Shown piece by piece: positions 1 to 8,745 of a stretch of 64,000 nt of DNA. The stretch is from Chitinophagaceae bacterium. GTDB lineage: Bacteria; Bacteroidota; Bacteroidia; Chitinophagales; Chitinophagaceae. Every line of letters begins with the position of its first letter. Within the stretch, counting starts at the first letter, position 1. Position numbers and translations under genes: made by a program. The notes below the pieces were generated by a model. The model was given only the letters and a program-made list of their open reading frames with translations, was not told the origin of the DNA and searched no databases. The stretch is from positions 1,145,627 through 1,209,626 of the forward strand of contig JAHBTK010000001.1 in NCBI GenBank assembly GCA_019638625.1. Reading direction: 5' to 3'.

Positions 1-584
1 GGCTCTTTACAGGAGACAGCATTACCCAGGGAGCCAAACATACCAATGGTTATCGTTGTTACCCCGAAATATTCTCGGAACGGGTAAGATGGGAGATGAG
101 ACGAAAGCGCGACGTGGTCATTAATACAGGCATCAGTGGAGATACAACAGGAAATATTATCAAAGACTTTCAACAGCGTGTACAGCAATTCAACCCGGAT
201 GTGGTTTCCCTGATGATCGGCACCAATGATTGCGCATATACTTCCATTACTCCAAAGAGTTTTGAAGAGAACCTGGGCAAACTGATCGATCAGATAAGAG
301 CCCTGGAAATTATCCCGGTCTTACACACTCCAAATGTGATCCTACTGAAGGAAGATCCTGTCAGGAACAGGTTACCGGAGTTCGTTGCTTCTATCAGGGG
401 TGTTGCAAAAAAGAAGGAACTGATACTGGTCGATCACTGGCAACTGTGGAGCGAAAAAGGAGAGCATATTACAGCATGGCTGGACGATCCTGTTCATCCC
501 AACTTTAAAGGTCATTCCGAGATCGCTAAATTATTATTCACCGTGCTGGATATTTTTGACGTAAATGCCTTTACCTGTAAATGA
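1..584 (+). CDS. SGNH/GDSL hydrolase, 5' end outside window
   Basis: Putative esterase or deacetylase of the SGNH hydrolase superfamily. The reading frame is open from base 3, upstream of the first ATG at 96, and reads LFTGDSITQG, so the block I serine motif GDS lies at the window edge and the true start is to the left. Further blocks are visible: NTGISGDT (block II glycine), IGTNDC (block III GxND) and DDPVHPN (block V DxxH). All four catalytic blocks are therefore present and the enzyme should be active. The stop overlaps the next start as ATGA (581-584), showing translational coupling to the deacylase downstream. The substrate is unknown; removal of an O-acyl group from the compound handled by the following genes is an inference. 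Confidence 0.85.
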   Translation, partial: LFTGDSITQGAKHTNGYRCYPEIFSERVRWEMRRKRDVVINTGISGDTTGNIIKDFQQRVQQFNPDVVSLMIGTNDCAYTSITPKSFEENLGKLIDQIRALEIIPVLHTPNVILLKEDPVRNRLPEFVASIRGVAKKKELILVDHWQLWSEKGEHITAWLDDPVHPNFKGHSEIAKLLFTVLDIFDVNAFTCK

Positions 585-1537
585 AAATAGAAACAATTAA
601 ATACCACAGGTTCCGTGCAAAAACAGCGGGCCCCCGCGTATTAATATGTGCAGGCGTGCATGGCGACGAATTCGAGCCTATGCTCGCCGCGGTGGAACTC
701 ATAAGAACGGTGGAAGATACCCTGGAAGCCGGGGAAGTTACAATTATACCTGTAGCCAACACGTCTGCCTATGCACAGGGATTAAGATATGGCGCCGACG
801 GATTGGATCTGGCCAGGACCTTCCCGGGTAATTCCTCAGGCTCTGTAACGCAACAATGCGCAGCATCTGTCAGTGAAATGATCAGGGCTGCCGATTATCT
901 CATAGACATGCATACGGGAGGCCGCCTTTATGATATATACCCGCTTGCAGGTTACATGTTGCATGATTCACCAGAGATATTGGAAAAACAAAGGAAGATG
1001 GCAGAAGCCTTTAACCTGCCGGTAATATGGGGCACAGACAATAGCCTCCCCGGAAGAACACTGTCGGTAGCAAGAGATGCAGGCGTGCCTGCCATTTACG
1101 TGGAATACGGTGGCGGCGGTGAGGTAAATGCAACGATAATCCGGGCATATGTACGGGGATGCATGGGTGTATTAGCTGCATTGAATATGATAGCTGACCA
1201 TAACAAAGCGATGCCGCTGAAAAAATACAGGGTAGAAGACTACACTACGGACAGCGGGCACCTGCAATCAAAATTGCCCGCCCCAAAGGATGGCATATTC
1301 ATGCCTGCTGTTCGTGTCGGAGAAAAAATATTAACAGGACAGCTATGGGGCACTATTACAGATCCGATAAATGGCGCCTCACAGGAGGTAAGGGCAGGAG
1401 CAGAAGGGCTGGTATTATTCCTGAGAGTATGTGCCAGGGTGAATACCGGGGATTCGCTGGGAGGCATATTACCTGTTGCTGAGCAAGAAAAATTCTTTAC
1501 GATCCATCCACCGGAAACAGTTAGCTATGGAAAATAA
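581..1537 (+). CDS. Succinylglutamate desuccinylase/aspartoacylase-family zinc deacylase
   Basis: A 318-residue member of the AstE/AspA branch of the M14 zinc carboxypeptidase fold, which removes acyl groups from amino-acid-like amides. The zinc motif HGDE is at residues 27-30 and a second zinc histidine is likely His111 in DMHTGG. The C-terminal part (about 230-318) resembles the small beta domain of this family. There is no signal peptide, so it is cytoplasmic. It starts four bases inside the preceding SGNH gene and overlaps the next SDR gene by 11 bases. The same family includes the ectoine-pathway deacetylase DoeB, and a PLP enzyme two genes on makes that comparison reasonable, but other hallmark ectoine genes are not seen. 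Substrate not determined. Confidence 0.8.
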   Translation: MKIETIKYHRFRAKTAGPRVLICAGVHGDEFEPMLAAVELIRTVEDTLEAGEVTIIPVANTSAYAQGLRYGADGLDLARTFPGNSSGSVTQQCAASVSEMIRAADYLIDMHTGGRLYDIYPLAGYMLHDSPEILEKQRKMAEAFNLPVIWGTDNSLPGRTLSVARDAGVPAIYVEYGGGGEVNATIIRAYVRGCMGVLAALNMIADHNKAMPLKKYRVEDYTTDSGHLQSKLPAPKDGIFMPAVRVGEKILTGQLWGTITDPINGASQEVRAGAEGLVLFLRVCARVNTGDSLGGILPVAEQEKFFTIHPPETVSYGK

Positions 1538-2342
1538 AAAGGTAGCCATTATAACGGGTGCTTCCCGTGGCATAGGAGAGCAAACCGCTGTAAAATTCGC
1601 AGCCAACGGATACTGCTGTACATTGGTAGGGCGTAGCAAAGACGACTTACAGCGTGTAGAAAAATCAATAAGTGACAGGTACGGTATGGAAGTGGTGTGT
1701 TGCGATGGAGATCTCGGGGATAGCGGGTTCCTAAAAGAGATCATACATTGTACAATGGAGAAATGGGGCCGTATTGATGTGTTAGTAAATAACGCTGCCT
1801 GGCGCACTATTGAAACCATGCGAACCATCAGCCCGGACACCTGGAACAAAACGATCTCGGTTTGCCTTACAGCTCCGGCTTTCCTGGCAAAATATTGCGC
1901 GGCAGAGATGGAGAAACTCAAGATAGGGGGTACTATAATAAATATCTCCAGCATTATGTCGAAGAGAGCGGGGGGAAACAGTCCTGCTTACATAGCATGC
2001 AAAGGCGGTATAGACAGTCTTACACGGGAGCTCGCCATAGCGTATGGAAGGAATAATATACGTGTAATAGGCGTTAACCCCGGGTATATCAATACGGAAA
2101 TGAGCCAGGATTACACTGATCCGCAAGGAAAAAACCTGAGTTCCGAGATGAGCGGATATATGGTCAATGCCACCCCATTGGGACGCGGTGGCTATCCTGA
2201 AGAATTAGCTGAAGTAATTTACTGGCTTAGTTCCCCGGCTGCCTCTTTTATTACAGGAACCACAATAACAGTAGATGGCGGCTTCAGCAGCAACCTGAAT
2301 GACTATCTTTTAAAGAAAAAACAATTTCCAGAGGAATTTTGA
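1527..2342 (+). CDS. SDR family NAD(P)-dependent oxidoreductase
   Basis: Classical short-chain dehydrogenase/reductase, 271 residues from the ATG at 1527. The Rossmann motif TGASRGIG is at about residues 10-17, NNAA follows at about 90, and the active-site Tyr155 and Lys159 lie in YIACK, preceded by a serine-rich strand (NISSIMS). The C-terminus ends in the usual TGTTITVDGG signature. An upstream in-frame ATG at 1476 would add 17 residues lying wholly inside the deacylase gene; the start at 1527 puts the glycine-rich loop at the normal distance from the N-terminus. The gene overlaps both neighbours, so the four genes 1-3430 form one translationally coupled unit. Likely oxidises or reduces a hydroxyl/keto group of the shared substrate. 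Confidence 0.85.
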   Translation: MENKKVAIITGASRGIGEQTAVKFAANGYCCTLVGRSKDDLQRVEKSISDRYGMEVVCCDGDLGDSGFLKEIIHCTMEKWGRIDVLVNNAAWRTIETMRTISPDTWNKTISVCLTAPAFLAKYCAAEMEKLKIGGTIINISSIMSKRAGGNSPAYIACKGGIDSLTRELAIAYGRNNIRVIGVNPGYINTEMSQDYTDPQGKNLSSEMSGYMVNATPLGRGGYPEELAEVIYWLSSPAASFITGTTITVDGGFSSNLNDYLLKKKQFPEEF

Positions 2343-3430
2343 AAAATATATGGCGTTATAATAAGCTGCTGCCGGCAGTACCGGAAAGCTCCCGACTATT
2401 ATTGGGCGAGGGCGACACACCCCTGATCAAAGCGAAAACGATCGGTAAGATGCTGGGTATACCGGGATTGTACTTTAAGCTGGAAAATCTCAATCCCACG
2501 GGCTCTTATAAGGATCGCTTCGCTGCCATATTTGTGAGTATATTGAAGAGCAGAGACCAGCATGTATGCCTGGCCACCTCCAGCGGTAATACCGGGGCTG
2601 CGCTGGCGGCATATTGCGCCGCAGCAGGCATCAATTGTACGCTGGCCATAGTAGACGGTGCGCCCCAGCCCAAAATCAAACAGATGCAACTGTACGGAGC
2701 CCATACTTACATGATAAAGGGTTTTGGTAAAGACGCTGCTGTAACGGAAGAAGTATTCGGGCTACTGAAAAAAACAGCCCACGAAATGCAAATAGCGCTG
2801 CCTGTCAGTGCTTTCAGCTATTGTGAAGAAGGGATGCAGGGAGTGCAGACGATCGCATATGAAATATTGGAGCAGCAAGATTCATTTGATCATATATTCT
2901 GTCCTGCCGGAGGTGGTGGACTAACCCTCGCTGTTGCACGCGGTTGCATAGCGTATAGTGAGCAATATTCAGTAAAAAGCCCAAAAGTACATTGCGTACA
3001 GCCGGAGGGAAATAATACCATTGCCGGGGCATTACGGAACCGCCGGCAACAGGCTAATGCTATTACCACATCCACAACCCTTATCAGCGGGCTGCAGGTA
3101 CCCAGTGTACTTGACGGGGATGCAGCAATAGCATCCTGTACAAAACTCGGAGGCACCGGATACCTTGTAAACGACCAGGATGTATTTAAATGGCAACGCC
3201 TGATGGCACAGCAGGAAGGAATATTTTGCGAGCCTGCAGGCGCTGTAGCACTCGCGGGCCTTGCGAAAGCTGTAACAGAAAGGGAAGTAAACGCTAAAGA
3301 TAATATTGTGTGCCTGGTTACCGGAAGTGGTTTTAAGGATATGCTTTCCGTTGACAGTAATTTTGGATTACCAGGACTGCAATTAATGAATGTAGCACAA
3401 CTGGAAAGCAATATCAGGGCACTTCGGTAA
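2339..3430 (+). CDS. Threonine synthase-like PLP-dependent lyase (fold type II)
   Basis: 363-residue fold-type II PLP enzyme related to threonine synthase, threonine dehydratase and diaminopropionate lyase. LGEGDTPL near residue 22 and the PLP lysine in GSYKDR (Lys58) are clear; SSGNTGAAL binds substrate and CPAGGGGL (about 190) binds the PLP phosphate. The start is a TTG at 2339 overlapping the SDR stop by four bases, with GAGGAA just upstream; no in-frame ATG fits. Location in a degradative operon, and a RidA gene in the sister operon, argue against a biosynthetic ThrC and for a beta- or gamma-eliminating enzyme that releases a reactive enamine/imine. That is inference. EutB-like hydroxyectoine dehydratase is one specific alternative. 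Confidence 0.75.
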   Translation: MKNIWRYNKLLPAVPESSRLLLGEGDTPLIKAKTIGKMLGIPGLYFKLENLNPTGSYKDRFAAIFVSILKSRDQHVCLATSSGNTGAALAAYCAAAGINCTLAIVDGAPQPKIKQMQLYGAHTYMIKGFGKDAAVTEEVFGLLKKTAHEMQIALPVSAFSYCEEGMQGVQTIAYEILEQQDSFDHIFCPAGGGGLTLAVARGCIAYSEQYSVKSPKVHCVQPEGNNTIAGALRNRRQQANAITTSTTLISGLQVPSVLDGDAAIASCTKLGGTGYLVNDQDVFKWQRLMAQQEGIFCEPAGAVALAGLAKAVTEREVNAKDNIVCLVTGSGFKDMLSVDSNFGLPGLQLMNVAQLESNIRALR

Positions 3431-3567
3431 AAGAAGAAATGTGATCAATTCTTTTATATGCAGGTCTTCTCAGCATACCTGAATACCTCCCTCCGTTCTT
3501 CGTTTTATCAATCAACACCTTTGTTACATGAATAACAGCATTGCCGTTCATATTGCTTCCGGTTCAA

Positions 3568-5049
3568 CTACTTGCTTAATTTATTGACGGTATAACAGAT
3601 GAAACTATTAGCTAAACTATCTCCTGATGCCGCCTTTAAATTTTCTACATTTAATTGATACACATAACCCGCTTTTAAGGAATCTAAAGTTAATGACACT
3701 TTTTTGTGGTCGGGAAAGATCTTAATATCCTTTACTGCAACCGTTTGAACATCCATTTTAGGTGATCCATATTTTCCATGATATTGATAATAATAGCGCT
3801 GGAATTTATAGTTATCTGGATTCAGCGCAGCGAAATCATCAACGGGTTGAGTAAAAGTCAGATCGAACCCCCTGGTTGTTAAATTCATACTATATATATC
3901 CATCGGTTGCTTACCTGTAAAAACAATCCGTTGAATGCCCTCGCCGCCCGGCCATCCATGGGAAGTCTGGCCAACCCACAGGCTTCCGTCAGGAGCAAAG
4001 GCCAACCGGTTGTTTCCTTTCCGTAAACCGCTGCCGTCAATGAAGGGAATGCAGGCTCCCTGCAGTTCGCCATCTATCTTTTCCAGCATTACACGTATAA
4101 TGCGTTCGGAATTCATCTCACCCACAAATATTTGCCCTGAAAAAGGTCCGAATTTCCCTTGCGTATTGTCACAAACGGGCTGGCTGGGTGACTTAGTCAT
4201 AATACCGTGGGGAAACAATACAGCCGCTTTGGTACGCATACTATCGAGTTCTGAAATTGGAATCTTATAGGGGTTTCCCCGATTCCAGTCCTTTTTCCAT
4301 ATCAGACTGGCCGGATGTCCATAAAAATTTCCTTCCTGCACGTGATACAATTTATCGGTACCTACCCAATCTCCCTCATTGTCAGTAACCAGTAAATTTT
4401 CTTCCAAATCAAAACCGAGTCCATTTTGAGAACGAAACCCCATTGCATAAGGAATTTGTCTGCCATCTGGCGTTATTTTTAAGATCCACCCCTGATAAGG
4501 AACAACAGAAAACTGTATGGGTGAAACCCCGTTTGTATCCATTCTGCCCCTGGTTTCCGGCATTATTTTTCCCCCTTCTGATGGCAGGCTTATTGCAATA
4601 AACAGGTTACCCGACTTGTCTTTTACCGGGCCATAGTTAAATTCATGGTAGTTACCGGCTTGTCCAAAATCATCGGTTACCGTTTCAAAAAGATCGGCTT
4701 TACCATCCCCATCGGTATCTTTCACACGTGTTAATTCGGGGCGTTGCATCACCAAAAACTCCGATTTATTAATTACCATAATACCAAGCGGATCATGAAG
4801 GCCCTGGGCGAATAAAGTCCATTCCTTTGTTTCAGGGTCATAGATCATTACTTCCCCCCGCTGAAAACAAGCTGCCAAACGTCCGTCCGGTAAAAAATCA
4901 ATTCCTCCTGTTTCACAGGTAAGCCAGTCAGGTGTGCTTATGGAATGTATCTCGTAAGAAGTACCCGCAACATGATTATTCCTATCAGATGAACAACCGG
5001 AAAATATCGACAAGCTTATTATTAACAGTTCTGGAATATATGGCCTCAT
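3568..5049 (-). CDS. Exported lipoprotein with sorbosone-dehydrogenase-like beta-propeller
   Basis: 493 residues. The N-terminus has a hydrophobic stretch ending in lipobox FSGC (Cys19), so it is a predicted lipoprotein. The body resembles the six-bladed propeller of PVC-type membrane-bound dehydrogenases and L-sorbosone dehydrogenases: repeated DxDGDGKAD-type loops (TDGDGKADL near 115), PYAMGFRSQNGLGFD, TDNEGDW, and LWVGQTSHGW with PGGEGIQ near 375. The last hundred residues look like an Ig-like/Big_5 domain (LTTRGFDLTFTQPVD). No CxxCH haem motif is present, so any redox partner is separate; the cupredoxin encoded immediately upstream with a four-base overlap is the obvious candidate. Function not established. 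Confidence 0.7.
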   Translation of the reverse strand: MRPYIPELLIISLSIFSGCSSDRNNHVAGTSYEIHSISTPDWLTCETGGIDFLPDGRLAACFQRGEVMIYDPETKEWTLFAQGLHDPLGIMVINKSEFLVMQRPELTRVKDTDGDGKADLFETVTDDFGQAGNYHEFNYGPVKDKSGNLFIAISLPSEGGKIMPETRGRMDTNGVSPIQFSVVPYQGWILKITPDGRQIPYAMGFRSQNGLGFDLEENLLVTDNEGDWVGTDKLYHVQEGNFYGHPASLIWKKDWNRGNPYKIPISELDSMRTKAAVLFPHGIMTKSPSQPVCDNTQGKFGPFSGQIFVGEMNSERIIRVMLEKIDGELQGACIPFIDGSGLRKGNNRLAFAPDGSLWVGQTSHGWPGGEGIQRIVFTGKQPMDIYSMNLTTRGFDLTFTQPVDDFAALNPDNYKFQRYYYQYHGKYGSPKMDVQTVAVKDIKIFPDHKKVSLTLDSLKAGYVYQLNVENLKAASGDSLANSFICYTVNKLSK

Positions 5050-6173
5050 AATCTTTTTTTGGTCATAATAATGGTAAATTGGATATTTTCTCCCGGGGAT
5101 AATTCCAATTTTCCGTTTGTGGGGTTACCAACAGATGATGTATAATTAACTCCATCTTCATCAGTGAATGCAAACCAGATGATCCTGCTACTTTTGGGAA
5201 TCCTGAAAGTTCTGATCAAACCGGTCCCTTCTTTATTTTCTTTTAATAGCTCATACACATCAATGCCATTAATAGTATAATGAAATTCAGGATACCTGTT
5301 AACCAGGCGATAACCCTTGAATTTAACTGTAGGGACATTTCCCGGTTTATCTACATACAAAGGAAACCTTGTGTTATTCCTGAAGAAAACTGTCCCCATG
5401 ACCTTTGCATAAGCCTGGAAATGCCCTTTCCATATTTCCGTATTATCTAAAAACTCTCCTTCCCAGGCATACCGTAAATAACAGGTTGCCGCATCCCAGC
5501 AATAGGATATGTTTTGAGGGAGCCTTACCGCAATAGCAGTTGGACTGGCATCAGGTATAAAAGCTCTATATAAAAAAGGCGGAACTTTTGTATACGGAGG
5601 TGCAGGTTCGGAGAAATGAGAAGCCGGATGTTGAGCATTTTGTTGAGTTACATCAGAACTCTTGTTGCCAGGTGGAATATTAGGATCATTTTCCAGAAGG
5701 GGTATCGCTTTATTTGTTACATACATAACTCCAAACATTACAAGACTATGGCCGGGATAGGTGCACACATAAGGATAAATACCTTCTTTTTCAGGAGCCG
5801 AAAAGATCAGCGAAGTTGTCTCGCCCGGGTTAAGCAATGCTGTACTCCATAACACTTTTGAGTGTTTGGGTACATAGTTCAGCTCTACCCCGTTATCGCC
5901 CAAACCTGATGCCGCATTGGCTACTTCTATTCTTGCACCAGGTTCAGTAATTACCAGGTTATGGGGCATATCATCCTTATTAGCAAAGATTAATTTTACT
6001 TTTGATCCGGGCTTCACCTGAAACCGCACTTTGTCGTATTTAAGTCCACCAACCGCATTTATGGAGACCGTAGTTAAAGTCCCTTGTTTTTGATGAGCAC
6101 TTGTCATCAGAATTGATGTCAATATTGACAATAACAAAAAAAGCCGTTTTTGAATGATATCCATAATGATCAA
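5046..6173 (-). CDS. Exported cupredoxin-domain protein
   Basis: 375 residues with a signal peptide (about 1-26) and a type 1 copper domain. Copper ligands are readable: His71 in MPHNLV, Cys137 in YVCTYPGH, His142 and Met146, the azurin/auracyanin arrangement. A second region (about 185-375) contains YCWDAATCYLRYAW and a beta-rich tail; it resembles a domain seen next to PVC-type dehydrogenases but I cannot name it. Alternative start is the ATG three codons in. The stop overlaps the start of the propeller lipoprotein, so the two are coupled and may form a periplasmic electron-transfer pair. Electron partner and substrate are inferred only. Confidence 0.8.
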   Translation of the reverse strand: MIIMDIIQKRLFLLLSILTSILMTSAHQKQGTLTTVSINAVGGLKYDKVRFQVKPGSKVKLIFANKDDMPHNLVITEPGARIEVANAASGLGDNGVELNYVPKHSKVLWSTALLNPGETTSLIFSAPEKEGIYPYVCTYPGHSLVMFGVMYVTNKAIPLLENDPNIPPGNKSSDVTQQNAQHPASHFSEPAPPYTKVPPFLYRAFIPDASPTAIAVRLPQNISYCWDAATCYLRYAWEGEFLDNTEIWKGHFQAYAKVMGTVFFRNNTRFPLYVDKPGNVPTVKFKGYRLVNRYPEFHYTINGIDVYELLKENKEGTGLIRTFRIPKSSRIIWFAFTDEDGVNYTSSVGNPTNGKLELSPGENIQFTIIMTKKRL

Positions 6174-6198
6174 AATAAATATTGCTATAGTTCAACCC

Positions 6199-7263
6199 TC
6201 ATTTTTTAGGAGGGAACCATATAGCCATCGGATCCGGACCTAACCCTGTTTTTATTATGGCTATTACCTCGAGCTTCTGCATATCAATGACATGCACACC
6301 ATCTGATCCTTCTGATTTCAATTTTAACTTTTCCGTACCATCCGCCAGTACTTTCGTATCCTGTGAATCTTCACAGCCTATAAATGCATACTTATTATCA
6401 GGAGAGATTTCAATCCCTATGGCATGATCACCTACTCTGATTCGTTTAATTTCCTTCCGATTGGGAACATCAAAAACAATCAATTCGCCTTCCTTTGTCC
6501 AACTGGTTATCAATGCGATTTTATCATTATCCGTAAACCGGATACGTTTAATGATACCCGCGCATTTAAATGTTTCCACAACCCTGTTTACAGCCAGATC
6601 TATGACAGCTATGGTCTCATCAGTTTCATTGGTGACCCAAAGATATTTTCCATCAGAGCTGAATGCCATTCCTCCGGCTCCTTTTCCGGTTTTAACAAGC
6701 GTGATCAATTTTCCGGATGTCCGGTCAATCACGGAAACATCACCAGAGCTTTCATTCCCGGTATACAAAGTTTTACTATCCGGAGATACATATACCATGT
6801 GCGAAATCTTCCCGAATGTTGGGATTGCCCTCGTTATTTCATTGGTTCTGGTATCTACTTCCACAACGAGCTCGCTTTGCCCGGCAGTAAAATAAGCGTT
6901 CTTTCCGTCAGGCGCTATTGCTACACCATGTATACGAATATATTCTCCTGTGTTGATCTGTTTAATGAGTTTTCTATTTACAAGATCAACCACTGAAATG
7001 GTATTCCCCGGTGGCTCATAGCTGCTTAAATAAGCAAAATGCTGATCAGGGGTTACTGCTATTTCATGGGGATTTGGGCCGGTAGAAATAGTTTCAATGA
7101 CCTTGAATGTCTCAGGGTTAACAAATGACAAAGTATTAGAATGTTTGTTAGCCACCAAAAGAACAGGTTTGGCTTTTTTATCAATAAAGCTCCTGCTATC
7201 TTGTGTATACGTTAAGCCAAGAGCACATATGAAAATAATTGCAAATAATAAGTAATACCTCAT
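6199..7263 (-). CDS. Exported YVTN-family beta-propeller protein
   Basis: 354 residues with a signal peptide (MRYYLLFAIIFICALG). Seven-bladed YVTN-type repeats are evident: VANKHSNTLSFVN, AYLSSYEPPGNTISVVD, AYFTAGQSELVVEVD, LYTGNESSGDVSVID, LWVTNETDETIAVID, AFIGCEDSQD and a C-terminal GVHVIDM. It is collinear over its full length with the C-terminal half of the DUF1080 fusion at 10084-11910, so the two are paralogues. No catalytic residues can be assigned; such propellers usually bind partners or substrates. It is 25 bases upstream of the cupredoxin gene and 53 bases downstream of the FMN enzyme, on the same strand. Confidence 0.8.
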   Translation of the reverse strand: MRYYLLFAIIFICALGLTYTQDSRSFIDKKAKPVLLVANKHSNTLSFVNPETFKVIETISTGPNPHEIAVTPDQHFAYLSSYEPPGNTISVVDLVNRKLIKQINTGEYIRIHGVAIAPDGKNAYFTAGQSELVVEVDTRTNEITRAIPTFGKISHMVYVSPDSKTLYTGNESSGDVSVIDRTSGKLITLVKTGKGAGGMAFSSDGKYLWVTNETDETIAVIDLAVNRVVETFKCAGIIKRIRFTDNDKIALITSWTKEGELIVFDVPNRKEIKRIRVGDHAIGIEISPDNKYAFIGCEDSQDTKVLADGTEKLKLKSEGSDGVHVIDMQKLEVIAIIKTGLGPDPMAIWFPPKK

Positions 7264-7316
7264 GTGTTCCGGTTTAAAAATTTATCATTATTATTTGTAT
7301 AGCTTTTTCAATAGTC

Positions 7317-8474
7317 CTATTTCACAGGACCGTAAGTAATATGGTTTAGCGATATGTCATTTAGAGCAGGGGTTCCCGCCAGCTTCATGTCTCTGATTAA
7401 TTCTTCTCTGAGTATTCCAAGCGCCAATTCAACTCCCCTTTGTCCATATGCTCCAAGCCCCCAACAAAATGGTCTTCCTATGCAAACGGCTTTTGCGCCT
7501 AAGGCCAAAGCTTTGAAAATATCTGTCCCTCTTCTAATCCCACCATCTATCAACACTGGTATTTTATCTTTTACTGTATCTATTATTTCGGATAAACAAT
7601 CAATTGTAGCTCTGTTACTCTCAAGTTGGCGTCCACCGTGATTTGATACTATTATGCCATCAGCTCCATTTTCATAAGCCAAATGTGCATCCTCATGGGT
7701 TACTATACCTTTTAATACTATCCTCATTTTCGTGCTTTTCTTTAACCAATCAACAATATTCCAGGTCATACCAGCGTCCAGTATACCTACTCCTTCAGGC
7801 AAAATGCCTTCGTAATTAGCTTTCCTCAGGATGCCGAAATCAATTAAGCTGAACTTCTCCCTCTTACCAACTACCGGGCTATCTACTGTAAGAACCAGGA
7901 CTTTGCAACCTGCCGATTCAGCCCTCTCAATGAGCCGCTTTGTAACATCCCTGACAGGAGATGGATACAATTGAAACCAAACGTCTGCATTTGATTCTTT
8001 CACTATTTCATTAATGGAAAAATTGGAAAGAGAAGAGGCAATCATAGTATGATTTGTCTTTTTTGCCGCTTTTGCCGTAGCAATTTCGCCTTCAGCATGA
8101 AAATACCGTTGGTTCGCCACAGGGCTAAGTAATATGGGATTATCCAATGCCTTGCCAAACAATTGTAATTGAGTAGAAATTGTTCTCACATCTACCAATC
8201 TTCTTGCCCGGATCTGAATTTTACGGTACGCTTCCATATTAGCCTTTATGGTAAGTAAATCATCCGCCCCGCCATTCAGATATAACAGGGCATCTTCTCC
8301 CATTCCTTTCTTTGCGAACTGTTCAAGTTCATATAAACTTTCCGGATAATTTTCTCCTTCTGGCTGTAAAGGAGTACTATTGCTATCCACATACTTGCTG
8401 CTCCATGCACGCGTTGAAATTGTAAGAGGAAGAGTTGTTATCCCAGCCCATTTAAAGAATAGCCTCCTTTTCAT
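7317..8474 (-). CDS. Tat-exported FMN-dependent alpha-hydroxy-acid oxidase/dehydrogenase
   Basis: 385 residues of the lactate oxidase/glycolate oxidase/LldD family. The first residues MKRRLFFKW followed by a hydrophobic stretch form a twin-arginine signal, expected for an enzyme exported folded with bound FMN. Family motifs: LLSPVAN, TMIASSLSN, WFQLYPS, LTVDSPVVGKRE, VLKGI, VSNHGGRQLES (catalytic His and Arg near residue 280) and DGGIRRGTDIFKALALGAKAV (FMN phosphate site). It would oxidise an L-2-hydroxy acid in the periplasm, with oxygen or a cupredoxin/quinone as acceptor. Cytosolic family members are the norm, so the export signal is notable. Upstream is a 271-base gap that should carry its promoter. 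Confidence 0.8.
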   Translation of the reverse strand: MKRRLFFKWAGITTLPLTISTRAWSSKYVDSNSTPLQPEGENYPESLYELEQFAKKGMGEDALLYLNGGADDLLTIKANMEAYRKIQIRARRLVDVRTISTQLQLFGKALDNPILLSPVANQRYFHAEGEIATAKAAKKTNHTMIASSLSNFSINEIVKESNADVWFQLYPSPVRDVTKRLIERAESAGCKVLVLTVDSPVVGKREKFSLIDFGILRKANYEGILPEGVGILDAGMTWNIVDWLKKSTKMRIVLKGIVTHEDAHLAYENGADGIIVSNHGGRQLESNRATIDCLSEIIDTVKDKIPVLIDGGIRRGTDIFKALALGAKAVCIGRPFCWGLGAYGQRGVELALGILREELIRDMKLAGTPALNDISLNHITYGPVK

Positions 8475-8745
8475 TTCTACGTTTATTTATCTGCTGATAT
8501 TTTTGAAAAAATCCTTTAAATATCATTTACGGTTAATTATACTGCAATTCATCCGGAGGTATAGATCCAACCTCCCATTCCAACAATGCTCTTCATTAAT
8601 TTTGGAAACAATATCGTAAAACGTCAAAACCAATTGTCTGGCCCGTCTGTAATAAACGCCGAACGGCTTGAGTTTATCCGCGATATCTTGGGTACTGTCA
8701 AATTTGTATGTACCTGTTAAGTCACTACTTCGCTATTTTAGATAT
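8475..8745. other. Intergenic gap with a possible 44-codon reading frame
   Basis: Gap between the acetamidase stop and the FMN-oxidase start, both on the minus strand, so it should hold the FMN-oxidase promoter; no clear -7 box was found. On the plus strand an ATG at 8586 opens 44 codons to a stop ending at 8720 (reading SGPSVINAERLEFIRDILG within). The peptide looks protein-like but matches nothing I recognise; it may be the remnant of a larger gene. Confidence 0.2.

Noticed and set aside
1476..1526. Upstream start for the SDR at 1527
   Set aside because: Adds a basic, non-conserved N-terminus and shifts the Rossmann motif away from its normal position.
2339..3430. Calling the PLP enzyme thrC
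   Set aside because: Operon context is degradative and RidA is near; sequence alone does not separate it from lyases of the same fold.
6424..6996. 190-codon plus-strand frame opposite the YVTN protein
   Set aside because: The minus-strand propeller repeats are clear; the plus frame is composed of reversed repeat codons.
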